In this document: positions 12,101 through 20,879 of the stretch, piece by piece
Position numbering within the stretch: position 1 is the stretch's first letter
How the letters are laid out: each line of letters opens with the position of its first letter
NCBI RefSeq assembly: GCF_965363235.1
Contig: NC_134849.1
Coordinates: 18,254,863 to 18,318,862 of the forward strand
Direction of reading: 5' to 3'
DNA: 64,000 nt
DNA from: Mytilus galloprovincialis
Lineage: Eukaryota > Mollusca > Bivalvia > Mytilida > Mytilidae
Made by a program: the position numbers and the translations under genes
The notes under the pieces: model-generated
Told to the model about the DNA's origin: nothing
Database searches by the model: none
What the model saw: the letters and a program-made list of their open reading frames with translations, nothing else

Positions 12101-13578
12101 CTGTTCTACATTGTGGCTAAAAGGTTCTACAGCTTACCAGTACTAATGTCCAGCAAATCTTTGAAGTCATAAGGAACTGACTCTCCAATGGTAGACGACA
12201 CTGCACATGTTGTCACATGATCTAAAGAAATATACATATATATAACATGTAAATATTAGAGATATATACATTTATATACATATGCTAAATCCGTGTACTA
12301 TTAGTACTTTATTTTCTCACATAGACATTTGGTGGACTTCTTCCAATACATGGTCAAAATTTAGTCTGGTCATTTTTTAATCTATATTCTGATAGAAAGC
12401 ATTTAACTTGTAGGATATTGGTTAGTCCAACTTGATGTCATTCCATAAGGAGGTAAGCACTAATAAATAAACTCACCATAGATACATGTACCAGGATTGA
12501 AATTTCGTATATACGCCAGACGCGCGTTTCGTCTACAAAGACTCATTAGTGACGCTCAAATCAAAAAAGGTTAAAAAGGCTAAATAAAGTACGAAGTTGA
12601 AGAGCACTGAGAAGCAAAAGTTCCTTAAAGTTTTGCCAAATACAGCTAAGGTAATCTATTCCTGAGGTAGAAAAGTCTTAGCATTTCAAAAATTAAAAAT
12701 TTATTAAGTTCTTTTTCGACCACTCGATCCAATACGTCTATAGAGAACACATTTCCCATTCGTATGGGAGTTTTTGAAATGTTTAACTAATGGATACAAG
12801 ATAGCAGGACAATGAACATACAGGTTTTTCTAGTAAAGAGGGCGAAATGTACAAAGGTCAAACGTACTTGGGACAGGACCATTATTCTTTAAGCGCATCC
12901 CCCCTTTTTTCCAAAATCCGTTTTTCTTCTATCAAATTCAATTATTTTTGCGTTGTTTTGTATCATATGAACATAAATATGCTAGAAATAACTTTGACTA
13001 TCTTTTTTTCTTTCTATCACTATCAAGTTAAACTACAATGTATAATAAATACATCAGCGAAAGCTGTGTATAGTACCCATGGAATTGATAGAAAAAAAAA
13101 AGCAAATACAAATTATTTGTAGTATATTTATGTTTATATAATCCTGAAAAACGCGAAAAATAATTGCATTAATAAATAAAACAAAAAGGAACAGATTTCG
13201 GAAAAGGGGGAGGGTTAAAAATAATTTTCCTGTCTCCAAGTACCTATGGAAAATGTTTTACGGATACACGTTCGTGTCGAATTGGCAAAATAATTATAAA
13301 TAATTATATAACTATTGACATACCACAGTGTGTACATACTGTTACACATTACTATCAAAATTACCGATAATTCTGAGATAAATTGAGTAAATAAAAACAT
13401 GTCATATTCGCAGAGAAACGATACCTAAATTATTATATAGATTTTAGCAAATCTAGATTTATCGTATATATCTATTTTGAAACTTTTCTTGCATAGTTCG
13501 TGACTTACCGTAAGTTTGTACTTTAGTAAATTTGTATACTAATAAAATGAACAGGACTACAAAATTTAAAAAGTCCAT
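1..13578 (-). CDS. cadherin-like cell-surface or secreted protein, 5' part (12 exons, 3' end beyond window)
   Basis: Spliced model, 5' to 3' on the minus strand: 13578-13509, 12221-12138, 10957-10790, 10501-10429, 8865-8693, 7839-7672, 7290-7172, 5188-5011, 4520-4362, 3346-3206, 1476-1351, 166-1 (open). All phases agree, giving at least 541 residues. Residues 1-22 form a signal peptide with the hydrophobic run FVVLFILLVY. Residues 24 to about 189 form a Trp/Cys-containing module (CCG at 66-68, GDYIGWF near 127-133) that I cannot name. From about 190 there are four cadherin-type repeats. The last junction, built across exons 11 and 12, reads NINDINDKP, the usual calcium-site linker. Earlier linkers (VQNT, KNTDP) are degenerate, so calcium binding there is doubtful. 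Cadherin repeats act in extracellular adhesion. Membrane anchor and cytoplasmic tail are not in the window. Cadherin family is confident; the subfamily is not known. Confidence 0.85.
392..690 (+). repeat. dispersed repeat (copy 1 of the 392/62985 family)
   Basis: About 300 bp in cadherin intron 11 matches 62985-63290 nearly base for base over shared blocks such as 'catggcaaaatcaaatgaca' and 'aatatgggtacagcagtcat'. No coding capacity is seen. Confidence 0.8.
1351..1476 (-). CDS. cadherin-like gene exon 11
   Basis: 126 bp, phase 1/1, acceptor TTTTGTTTTCAG, donor GTATGT. It encodes GKVVLTENVLRHHAS, YDLSITANDG and TLTVNIN, the second half of repeat 3. The ITANDG element matches the cadherin strand-F motif. 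Confidence 0.8.
1965..2306 (-). repeat. dispersed mussel-type repeat, 'gtgtcaaagagacaac' family
   Basis: In cadherin intron 10, reverse orientation. It shares the order of blocks with 36195-36500, 32500-32885, 22785-23100 and 56195-56505: accaaagagcagaaaacagc, acccggaggcg, gtgataatggacgtc, gggacaggcgcaaaaatg. Confidence 0.8.
2820..3172 (-). repeat. dispersed repeat matching 55090-55460
   Basis: Ends with the reverse complement of the 'gatgtggtatgattgccaatg' type core and is closely matched by 55090-55460, including 'ggttttcccgtttgaat'. It ends about 30 bp from cadherin exon 10. Confidence 0.75.
3206..3346 (-). CDS. cadherin-like gene exon 10 (cadherin repeat 3)
   Basis: 141 bp, phase 1/1. 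Acceptor TTTTTAG, donor GTATGT. It encodes VNSDIVFTVSVTDDENDQ and PAGGPFDILDF. The acidic TDDEND run is a normal cadherin calcium-site element. Confidence 0.8.
3481..3850. mobile_element. non-autonomous inverted-repeat element (MITE-like), 370 bp
   Basis: The ends are inverted copies over about 60 bp, starting GTTAGCGGCAATAAGTGAAA on the left and GTTAGCAGCAAGAAGTGAAA on the right (reverse complement). ATAT lies outside both ends. The inside repeats 'aggcattaagctta' motifs and has no ORF. It sits in cadherin intron 9. Confidence 0.7.
4362..4520 (-). CDS. cadherin-like gene exon 9
   Basis: 159 bp, phase 1/1, acceptor ATACTTCAG, donor GTGAGT. It encodes YLLTVKCYDDHHTASGTA and TDPVFTNLD, ending repeat 2 and opening repeat 3. 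The roughly 50 bp just before its acceptor are duplicated in tandem (4523-4623). Confidence 0.8.
4523..4623 (-). repeat. tandem duplication before cadherin exon 9 acceptor
   Basis: Two copies of a roughly 50-bp unit beginning 'gaagtataaatgacagccat' on the plus strand. The exon-proximal copy abuts the used acceptor; the distal copy reads TTCAAC where the used copy reads TTCAG, so it lacks an acceptor AG. Confidence 0.75.
5011..5188 (-). CDS. cadherin-like gene exon 8 (cadherin repeat 2), GC donor
   Basis: 178 bp, phase 0 in and phase 1 out. The acceptor TTTTGTTTCAG is good. The only phase-compatible donor is GCAAGT after CCAG, a GC-AG intron of consensus type. The nearby GTGTAA would leave phase 2 and break the join. 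It encodes ITIDNLPHTLTIREDLYL and onward. Confidence 0.75.
5330..5850 (-). repeat. dispersed repeat, 'acagcggtatactactgttg' family
   Basis: Reverse-strand copy of the sequence at about 1700-1855, with a further fragment at 61300-61345. It continues into a block with 'cctgacttggtacagg' shared with the 392/62985 family. It lies in cadherin intron 7. Confidence 0.65.
5883..6045 (+). repeat. dispersed mussel-type repeat, 'gcgcgtttcgtctac' family (fragment)
   Basis: Diverged copy with the order gcgcctcgtc / accagtgacgc / gaggatcaaaagtt / tgccaaatacggctagg. Better copies are at 12490-12680 and, inverted, at 52790-53090. Confidence 0.7.
7172..7290 (-). CDS. cadherin-like gene exon 7
   Basis: 119 bp, enters in phase 1 and leaves in phase 0. 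Acceptor GTTTGTTGCAG, donor GTAAGC. It encodes YIMELEVIDECYHTSTST and VTITVQNT, the last strands of repeat 1 and its linker. Confidence 0.8.
7672..7839 (-). CDS. cadherin-like gene exon 6 (cadherin repeat 1)
   Basis: 168 bp, phase 1/1, acceptor TCAATTTAG, donor GTAAGT. Content runs from DTPTLNIGTNYEMTIDES through VVDDDVSDIHTINV to DNGYFELNS, the first two thirds of a cadherin-type repeat. Confidence 0.8.
8693..8865 (-). CDS. cadherin-like gene exon 5
   Basis: 173 bp, phase 2 in and phase 1 out. Acceptor TTTGCAG; donor is a weaker GTACAA. It encodes FTAGTEVISYNEHSSY through NRQYAIGARTAS and ends the N-terminal module. Confidence 0.75.
9690..10060 (-). repeat. tandem duplicate of cadherin exon 4 region
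   Basis: This segment is a diverged copy of about 10100-10480. Shared blocks include 'tttatagctagcta', 'gcacttcattt', 'atggagaagtgtaa' and 'aatttcaatgaca'. Its end carries a decayed copy of exon 4 at 10003-10056. Offset between the two exon borders is 426 bp. Confidence 0.75.
10003..10056 (-). pseudogene. relic copy of cadherin exon 4
   Basis: The reverse strand reads ERISVKHGVYIRW followed by a GT, against ERISVKHGDYIGW in the real exon at 10429-10501. The 5' part of the exon and its acceptor are missing, so it should not splice in. It lies in the intron following exon 4. Confidence 0.7.
10429..10501 (-). CDS. cadherin-like gene exon 4
   Basis: 73 bp, enters in phase 1 and leaves in phase 2. 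Acceptor TTTTTACAG, donor GTATGT. It encodes ERISVKHGDYIG. The final two bases TG join G of exon 5 to give Trp132, which supports the join. A decayed copy of this exon lies at 10003-10056. Confidence 0.8.
10790..10957 (-). CDS. cadherin-like gene exon 3
   Basis: 168 bp, phase 1/1, with acceptor AATAG and strong donor GTAAGT. It encodes the CCGVISYWEINARS stretch and the YELVGFNTVTPT stretch of the N-terminal module. Confidence 0.8.
11915..12035 (+). repeat. dispersed repeat fragment, 'gcgcgtttcgtctac' family
   Basis: Carries 'gtgcgtttcgtctacaaaag' then 'cggccaaataagtac' and 'gaggaccacaatta', the same block order as 12490-12680. It lies in cadherin intron 2. Confidence 0.7.
12138..12221 (-). 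CDS. cadherin-like gene exon 2
   Basis: 84 bp, phase 1 in and out. Acceptor is TTTCTTTAG and donor is GTAAGC. It encodes HVTTCAVSSTIGESV and onward, the start of the mature N-terminal module. Confidence 0.75.
12490..12680 (+). repeat. dispersed repeat, 'gcgcgtttcgtctac' family
   Basis: In cadherin intron 1. Well-preserved block order: gacgcgcgtttcgtctacaa, attagtgacgctcaaatc, taaataaagtacgaagttga, ttgccaaatacagctaagg. Confidence 0.75.
13509..13578 (-). CDS. cadherin-like gene exon 1 (signal peptide)
   Basis: ATG at 13578 starts MDFLNFVVLFILL and runs 23 codons plus one base to a consensus GTAAGT donor at 13508. The upstream frame has only a GTG, so this is the first in-frame ATG. Phase 1 joins exon 2 to make Asp24. 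Confidence 0.8.
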
Positions 13579-14315
13579 ATCTGAATATTTTCTACTGTAG
13601 TCATTTTTAAAATTAGTGTATAAACGAGATTTAGAAATCAATCTCACGATACTTTTTTGTTGAACTAATTTCTTTGTTTAAACACCACGAAGCGATATAT
13701 AGTTAAATACAATTGTCTTTCGTTGCTATTGTTTTCAAATGATTTGAATTAATTTGACATATATATGTCAAAAAGAAATAAGATCAACAAGTTCAAACTT
13801 TTCTTTCATAACTTTTTTTTGTACTCTGTACTCTTTTTTGTATAATAAAAATATTTAAGCTATAACCATGATATCTTAATTTTTTACATCACTATAAAAT
13901 TAAAGTTGTTTGCTAAAACTGTTGATTGTCAATAATTATTGTTCGCTTTCATATTGAAACTCTACGACAATTTCCCATACTACTACTATTAACAAAAAAA
14001 TCCAACAATTCCAAACTTTTTTTATTTATGCTTTTCTAAATATTTCATACTTTTTAGTTCCCTTGTGTCCGTTTAAGTTTGACTTTTTCAGTTATTTCAG
14101 TCCAATTATATTTAATTTGTATTTATAATATGTGGTTATCTATTATTGTTCTTACTGTATCTGTAACAATTACATAGGTCAGTTGCGCAAGCGGTAAGTA
14201 TCCATAAAATTTCACACATTCTACGATGTAAACTCAAAATCCAAATTAAAATACATATAAATAGTAATAGTAGCAATAATTTATATATTAAAGAAATCAG
14301 TAATATATCATTTAC
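13579..14315. other. gap between cadherin-like ATG and the orphan exon
   Basis: AT-rich 5' flank of the cadherin-like gene. An upstream ATG at 13604 opens a 12-codon frame overlapping the start. Nothing else recognisable. Confidence 0.5.
13692..13706 (-). promoter_or_regulatory. possible TATA box of the cadherin-like gene
   Basis: The minus strand reads ACTATATATCGC about 120 bp upstream of the ATG. Position is plausible for a short 5' UTR, but the region is AT-rich and such matches are common by chance. Confidence 0.2.
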
Positions 14316-14615
14316 CAATAAGAGTTGATGTGGTTCATATATGGGAATAACACGGACTCTAGATCTGGGCAAACTTATCCATTCTATATTCGTAGTTAAG
14401 ATTCGGATGTCTTTAGGCAACACTTTCGAGCTCTGTAAATCCTTGATATGGTTGCGGACACAACTGATATAGCTCTCTGTAGGCTTAAGAAGTGTGTTTC
14501 CGTCTACTGGACGTAATCCTAGTTCCCTTGGAAAATTTAGAATTGCATCATACGTGTCTTTACCAAACTTGGTTAATAATTCTATGTTGGAGAACCAGTC
14601 TAGAAGCTTGCAATC
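14316..14615 (-). CDS. orphan exon, unknown protein (100 codons)
   Basis: A 300-bp frame open on the minus strand is bounded by an AG acceptor (ACACCAG, 14616-14617) and a GT donor (GTAAATG, 14314-14315), phase 0 at both ends. An in-frame stop lies just upstream of the acceptor, as expected for an intron. It encodes DCKLLDWFSNIELLTKFGKD near the start and LRPVDGNTLLKPTESYISCV in the middle, with no low complexity. I do not recognise the family. No partner exon was found on either side, so it may be one exon of a gene interleaved with the cadherin gene, or a stranded pseudo-exon. Confidence 0.5.
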
Positions 14616-14939
14616 CTGGTGTTAGTTTTATTAAAATAAAATATCACTGTTGAATTAGCTAGGTGTTGAAAAAAATTTGTAGATGTTATAAAAGTAAATA
14701 ATTACGTTCTACATTAGGCCAACACCAGACTTTCAAAAGCCTGACATATTTTACTTCCAAATGTATGACTTAGTCGAAGAAACAAAACCCAGACATGATG
14801 AATTTAAGTTCAAATGGAATTGTCACGTACTTCTTGTTTCAGAAGTGACTATTGTTAATAAATGCCTAATCAGAATGAAAGTATTACTCTTGTGGGTTCA
14901 TGGTATCTCCCTATTAGAACCAAATGCGACCTAAAGAGC

Positions 14940-15350
14940 CATAATTGCTAGTCGAAATGCTCTCCTGGTGCAGAAAGATTGGTACCCTTTGTGTTATAAC
15001 TACCAATAGGTCGATGCCGCTGTTTGGTAGAATGATAGTCCCCGAGAGTATCATCGGTCATGTAGCCAGTACTTCGATACTGCCATGCAAATACGGATTT
15101 TGTGTAGTTAAAATTTGCTGTTGCAAAATTTGGGAAAATTTATTAAAAATAGGGAATATATCTCCCTCATGCAAAGCTCCGGTTCCTTGTCTGGCTTGGG
15201 CTATACTTCTTTTGTCCTTTTTGGTTTATAGCTTTGGAATTTCAAATATTCTGGCCTCGAGCATCACTGAAGAGACATTGATTGTTGAAATGTGCATCTG
15301 GTGCAGAAAAAATATGTTATTGTATACGTCCAAGATCACCAAGACATTGT
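14940..15350 (+). repeat. dispersed repeat, 'gcgcgtttcgtctac' family, distal part
   Basis: Carries ctggtgcagaaagattggta, aggtcgatgccgctg, cccgagagtatcatcggtca and gtagccagtacttcg. Related parts occur at 22060-22260, 36700-37000, 52790-52870 and 60425-60720. The 135-codon frame inside is fortuitous. Confidence 0.7.
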
Positions 15351-15829
15351 AAATAATTTCTATAAATTATATTTGTTATTATATAAAATTCGTTTTATAG
15401 AAGATGATGGCAACTTTTTGATTAGGTTTATACGCATATCACACAATGGTACCCTAAGTGATGCTTGAAAGTGCCAAGTGAACTGATAAAAACTATACAG
15501 CAAAACGCTCAAACGAAGCTTGATTGATTGTCAGTTGCTTAACATCCACTGTCTAACTTCACATGCATGTTCTGAATTGAGATTAGAAACGGTTAAAATG
15601 TAAAGTCATGTAAAGTCATGTAGCATATTTATGTGATTCTTTATTTCAAACACGTTATTCGAAATAAAAATGTCCCACTTAATGTTTACGTTTTATAAAC
15701 AACACTTAAACACTTTTTTGGATTTGTTTCAACATCTTTTAACATGAATTTCTTCCCCGAAGACGATTCAAAATATGTGCATATGTTGTTTTCTATGGAA
15801 CGCCACGACTGCCTTATGTTAATAATCAG

Positions 15830-16046
15830 CATTATACGCAGTGTTCACAGCATTATATGAAGTGATCACAGCATTATATGTAGTGCTCACAACATTATAT
15901 GAAGTGATCACAGCATTATATGCAGTGCTCACAGCATTATATGCAGTGTTCACAACATTATATGAAGTGCTCACAACATTATATTAAGTGCTCACAACAT
16001 TATATTAAGTGCTCACAACATTATATTAAGTGTTCACAACATTATA
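15830..16046 (+). repeat. 21-bp tandem array, left arm (11 units)
   Basis: 'cattata' recurs at exactly 21-bp spacing from 15830 to 16040. Variable positions alternate gcagtg/gaagtg/taagtg and gttca/gatca/gctca. The last units are the most uniform, suggesting recent expansion at the inner side. Confidence 0.9.
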
Positions 16047-17145
16047 CGTTTTTTGTTGTATGATGAGATTGATGTATGATGAGATTTATGAATGATGAGA
16101 TCATTCGGTAAACTTCGTTTTTTAGCGGAAATTACCGAAAACATAATTGGTAAATTACGGTAAATTAATGCCCAGCAAACAAATTTAAACAGTTATTATT
16201 ATATATGTGATCATTAAGGCAGTATACAATATTTAAAACGGATTGAAATAAGTAAATTAAGAAGTATGATCAATTTAACCCAAGTTTATTCCACACCATG
16301 CAGGGCATTTTAAACTTATTTTGAGGATTAGTTTCACCATATTCACAACTTAATATGTATATATATTTACTAGAACACATCCGTGATATCGCGGGTCTGT
16401 GACTGAATTAAAGAATATAACTATGCGTAAGCCTTATTTTAGTATTGGTATTGTCATCTGATAAAGTCATGCCGATTATAAGATGAAGTTTTCTCTGCTT
16501 TTAACATCTTTCTGTTTGAACCCGTCGACCTGGAACTTGTCAATTTAATATTGGTATTATTGATTTTGTTTGGAAAACAAAAGTCTCTGGAAAGGAGTAT
16601 TTTTTTAATCAACAGTTTTGTCCTTTATGAGTTATGAATAAAATTGAATCTTTGATTCGCTGTTTTACGTCTAACATGCTGTACCTATACGCCTTATTTT
16701 AAGTCCAGATTTTTATTATTCGTATTGTCATCTTAGAAAGTCATACTGATTAAAGTACTACAATCGGGAACAATGTGACAATGATTGAATTAAGTAGTTT
16801 CAACCCTGTGATTACGACCCGTGTATATAGCAAAATCTTAAATACAGCGTTTCGTGGTACTCCTGTCAGATGCGGAACGTACAGATAATGTAATAGTTAA
16901 CAGGTGAATATATTATTGGTATCGATTCGACCCGGAACTTCTTAATTATTGGCAATATTTATTATGTGGAAAACAAAAGGGTCTGGAGTGATGTTATTTT
17001 TAATATTAGTTGTATATACTCTCAGATCAGTACTTATAGTGTCTTTTTATTGTTGGGATATACAAGTACCCGCCCACATGCACGTTCACTCTATTTTCTT
17101 GTTAGATCATATGTATTTATATTTGTACCCATCTAATGAGTTAAT

Positions 17146-17340
17146 ATAAAAAAAGAAGATGTGGTATGATTGCCAATGAGACAACTATCCACAAAATACC
17201 AAAATGACACAAATATTAACAACTATAGGTCACCGTACGGCCTTCAACAATGAGCAAAGCCCATACCGCATAGTCAGCTATAAAAGGCCCCGATACGACC
17301 ATGTAAAACAATTCAAACGAGAAAACTAACAAGCCTTTTA
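17146..17340 (+). repeat. dispersed mussel-type repeat, 'gatgtggtatgattgccaat' family
   Basis: Nested inside the foldback element. Carries gattgccaatgagacaact, gtcaccgtacggccttcaac and aaacgagaaaactaac, as at 29165-29345 and 44620-44800. An inverted partial copy lies at 17500-17735. Confidence 0.8.
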
Positions 17341-17499
17341 CAACTGATTTTCATAGTTCGTTCTTATGTTGTTCTGTTACGCCACTGTCCCAGGTTAGAG
17401 GGAGGATACCAACATCCCGCTAACATGTTAAAACCCGCCACATTTTGCATATATGTGGCCGTCCCAAGTCAGGAGGAGCCTTTATTTCAGTGGTTGTCG

Positions 17500-17735
17500 T
17501 TTGTTAATTAATGTGTTATATACATGTTAGTTTTTCGATCGTTTGTTTGTACATAAATTAGGAATATTTTTCGTTTATCATTTCGGGGCCTTCTATAGCT
17601 GACTATCCGGTATGGGCTTTCCTCATTGTTGAAGGTCGTACTGTGGCCGTTTAGCTGTTTAAAATTTCTGTGATGTCATTTTGTCTCTTGTGGAAATTTG
17701 TTTCATTGGCAAGCATACCACTTTTATATATATAT
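17500..17735 (-). repeat. inverted fragment of the 'gatgtggtatgattgccaat' family
   Basis: Reverse orientation blocks 'ccggtatgggctttcctcat', 'tgttgaaggtcgtactgtgg' and 'ttggcaagcataccac'. It lies inside the foldback element. Confidence 0.7.
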
Positions 17736-18522
17736 GTACCGTGCAAACTGACGAACAAACGTAGTAAACGTTTTATTCATCCCCACAAACTCAATTTTCA
17801 TAAGAGATGATAACTTTAAATGAAAATGTTAAACAGGGTCTTGAAAGGGTAAATTTTTCTATGAAAGTTTAAATTTCTATATAAGACTGCTGATCATATT
17901 TAGAAGACAATCTTAGTATTTGCCGTGCTAAAAAGCTTGTAAAAAATGGAATAATTGATGTAAAGTTATGTTTTAACACCTACAGTGAAATGCTTTAAAC
18001 TGCATTTTCCATATCTGTTAGATACTTATTCATGTAAAAATGCCAAATTCTGAAAATCGATGCCAAAAATGACTCTATCATGACATATATAAGCTAGCGT
18101 ATTTTTAAAAGGTAATTAAGCTTTTTAAAACTGAGTACGGACTATAAAGTGGCACCTTGCTAAATTTTTTCAGTAGGAAATGAACTCGAGAATATATCTT
18201 ACAAATTTTCCTACGATATTTCATTAAATAAACTTTTTATTATTTAACTTACATTTTGCAATTCGTATTTCTTACGACGAACAGAACTACTTCAATCATT
18301 CACCTCTCAGTTTCATCTTTTCTTTACTTATTTCAATCAGTTTTAATATTGTATGCTACCTTATGATAACATGATTGTAATACCTTTTTAAATTTGTTTG
18401 CTGGGCATTACCGTAATTTACCAATTATGGATTCGGTAATTTCCGCTAAAAACGAAGTTTACCGAATGATCTCATCATTCATAAATCTCATCATACATCA
18501 ATCTCATCATACAACAAAAAAC

Positions 18523-18782
18523 GTATAATGTTGTGAACACTTAATATAATGTTGTGAGCACTTAATATAATGTTGTGAGCACTTAATATAATGTTGTGAG
18601 CACTTAATATAATGTTGTGAGCACTTCATATAATGTTGTGAACACTGCATATAATGCTGTGAACACTGCATATAATGCTGTGAGCACTGCATATAATGCT
18701 GTGATCACTTCATATAATGTTGTGAGCACTACATATAATGCTGTGATCACTTCATATAATGCTGTGAACACTGCGTATAATG
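18523..18782 (-). repeat. 21-bp tandem array, right arm (13 units)
   Basis: Inverted counterpart of 15830-16046 with 'tataatg' every 21 bp, 13 times. Two units more than the left arm. It creates a seven-residue repeating frame (CSQHYIK) that is not a gene. Confidence 0.9.
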
Positions 18783-18859
18783 CTGATTATTAATATAAGG
18801 CAGTCGTGGCGTTCCATAGTTTTCACATGTATTTTTTGTTTGTTTGTGTATAAATATAA

Positions 18860-19085
18860 TACTACTTCAGTGAAATATGGACGTCACACTAAACTCCATC
18901 TAAATGAACTTATCATGCTTATCTCAAAACAAAAAAATAAAATACTAACAAAGGATATAATTTATGCTCCTGACTTGTGACAGGCGCAAAAATGCGGGCG
19001 GGTTAAATGAATTTTTGATATCTCAAACCTCCACCTACACCTTTAGCTAATGTAGAAAAACACACGCACAAAGATACACATACTT
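18860..19085 (+). repeat. partial 'gtgtcaaagagacaac' family repeat
   Basis: Truncated 5'; retains 'acttcagtgaaatatggacg', 'tgacttgtgacaggcgcaaa' and 'gcgggcgggttaaatg'. It fills the gap between the foldback element and the next mobile element. Confidence 0.65.
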
Positions 19086-19091
19086 AAACTT

Positions 19092-19797
19092 CAGTGGAGA
19101 TCACTTCTAACCTTGCATTAGAACTGTCAGAATAATCTGTCGTATAACTGTTCTAAACTGTCCTAGAACAGTTATGCCTAGAACAGTTCTTCCCTAGAAC
19201 ATTTTTAAGTAGAGCTGTTAGAATCAGTTCTAGGTAGAACTGACCAAATCAGTTCTAGTTAACACTCTAGGGATCAGTTCTAGGGTAGAACTGTATAAAA
19301 CTGTTCTACGAAGAACTGTCCAAATCAATTCTAGTCGTAGAACTGTTAGCAGAACTGACCAAATCAGTTCTAACTGTAGAACTGTCAGCAGAACTGATTA
19401 AATCAGTTCTAATCGTAGAACTGCCAGTAGAACTGTCAGGATTGTAGAACAGTTCTAAATGACGCCACTGCCTGCATATAATATAAATTATATTCTTATG
19501 ACTTATTTATATTCAAGACAAAGAGTTCTTAAAACTCAATTCTAGCCGTAGAACTGACCAAATCAATTCTAATCGTAAAACTGTACTAGTCGTAGAACTG
19601 TTCTAGCCGTAGAACAGTTCTAGTTCTAGGCAGAATTGCTAAAATCTGTTCTAGGGCAGAACTGTCTATAAATCAGTTCTAGGTTTTAACTGTTCTAGCT
19701 GGAACTGTCTAAAAGGTGTCAGGATGCCAGTTCTACATACTGTCCTAGAACAGTTCTCCTGACAGATTTGATGAGAGGTTAGAAGTGATCTCCACTG
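19092..19797. mobile_element. inverted-repeat element packed with AGAACTG/CAGTTCT motifs, 706 bp
   Basis: Ends are perfect inverted repeats over at least 21 bp (CAGTGGAGATCACTTCTAAC...), extending with mismatches. The interior is dominated by many short AGAACTG and CAGTTCTA words in both orientations, often paired as AGAACAGTTCT-like palindromes. No ORF is seen. Flanks are TT on the left and TA on the right, so a TA target duplication would need one mutation. Non-autonomous DNA element is the best call. Confidence 0.75.
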
Positions 19798-20879
19798 TAT
19801 GTTAAAAAGAAGTCCGAGTCGGAATAGGTAATAGAAGAAAAAAATACTAAAATGACATATAGGTCTAATGTGTCGGGCCTAGGTATATACTTAAAATTGT
19901 ATAAAATATTGAAAACAACACGTTTAATAATTTCATGCAATGTACAATGTATGCAATGATACACATTTCGCTATGATAATGAATAATTATTTACTTCATA
20001 CTTTCTTACTTACATTGTATAAATATAAAACTACCTGAAGGTCAGTTTGGTTAATGTAAAAGTTCAACCACGCTCATTCTTTGTGGTATGAGGCCAAAAA
20101 AACACTATTAGTAAGGTTGTAACTTATAACACCTTAAAACTAGATTTTTCTTGATGTTTGTGTGTTACAGTAAAATTAATGATTATGTTTACAACCTTAA
20201 GCGAATTGACACTCATGACCTCGCTTAAAAAACAAACTTGGTAAATTAACATACAAAAAGAATTATTTAGTGAAAGTAAGAAAAATACCTACAGGTTAAA
20301 TTAACCGTGAAAAAAATAGGAGAATACGTCTTCATGTAATTGAATAATCCCAGCAGGTTTGCAATACAGAGATGTTTCATAAGTAGTTTTACAAGTCTAA
20401 CTGCACATCCTATAACTTATCTTTTGACAAATATGCAAAATAGTGCAATTGCATAAATCAAGCGTTTAAGCTGATGATAAATATCTCCATATAATGAAGT
20501 AATCCCAGCAGGTTTGCAATAAAAAATAGTTTGATGAGTATTTTAAAAAAACTAACCTGCATTACAGGATTTAACGTTTAATTTCTTCTTCTTTTTTTAA
20601 TAAAACTTGAATTTTTGTAAACTGTTAAGTTTAAATTTAGCGAACAAATTTTGTTTTGAATTTAAATTTCATATATAATTTGTGTATCTTGATATTTGCG
20701 CCGTTTAAAAGTTTGAAAAAAAAACCCAAGAAAAACAGTAAGTATTTCGTACAAGCATTTTTGTTCAAGGTATTTTTCAACTAAGTGTGTTTTGTCATAT
20801 TCTTTGGGTCATTGGTATTTGGACTATTCTTTTCATTTCTCCTCTCATGTTATAAGTGTACTGGATGTTTTCCTTGCAG
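19798..20879. other. upstream flank of otopetrin
   Basis: AT-rich. Two copies of 'taatcccagcaggtttgcaa' (about 20346 and 20499) mark a local duplication of about 150-bp period. The otopetrin 5' UTR exon and promoter should lie here or further left; I could not place them. Confidence 0.5.

Larger units (their letters stand above)
15793..18819. mobile_element. foldback-type element with 21-bp subterminal repeats, 3,027 bp
   Basis: The left end 15793-16189 and right end 18387-18819 are inverted copies, starting CTATGGAACGCCACGACTGC at both tips. TTTT lies immediately outside each end and may be a 4-bp target duplication. Each arm holds, outside to inside: a unique tip of about 35 bp, a 21-bp tandem array (11 units left, 13 right, core 'cattatatgaagtgatcaca'), a 'gatgagat' stretch, and a block ending 'gcccagcaaacaaattta'. 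The interior (16190-18386) has no transposase-like frame and carries two oppositely oriented fragments of another dispersed repeat. It is therefore non-autonomous. Architecture resembles foldback elements; the superfamily is not determinable here. Confidence 0.85.

Noticed and set aside
14945..15352. 135-codon open frame
   Set aside because: It lies wholly in a dispersed repeat; the frame is not kept in the other copies.
15830..16046. CRISPR-like array of short repeats
   Set aside because: Units are contiguous 21-bp tandem repeats without unique spacers, mirrored in the opposite arm of a mobile element, in animal DNA.
18507..18692. Frame encoding a seven-residue repeat (CSQHYIK)
   Set aside because: It is a by-product of the 21-bp tandem array (21 = 7 codons) with no start context or other gene structure.
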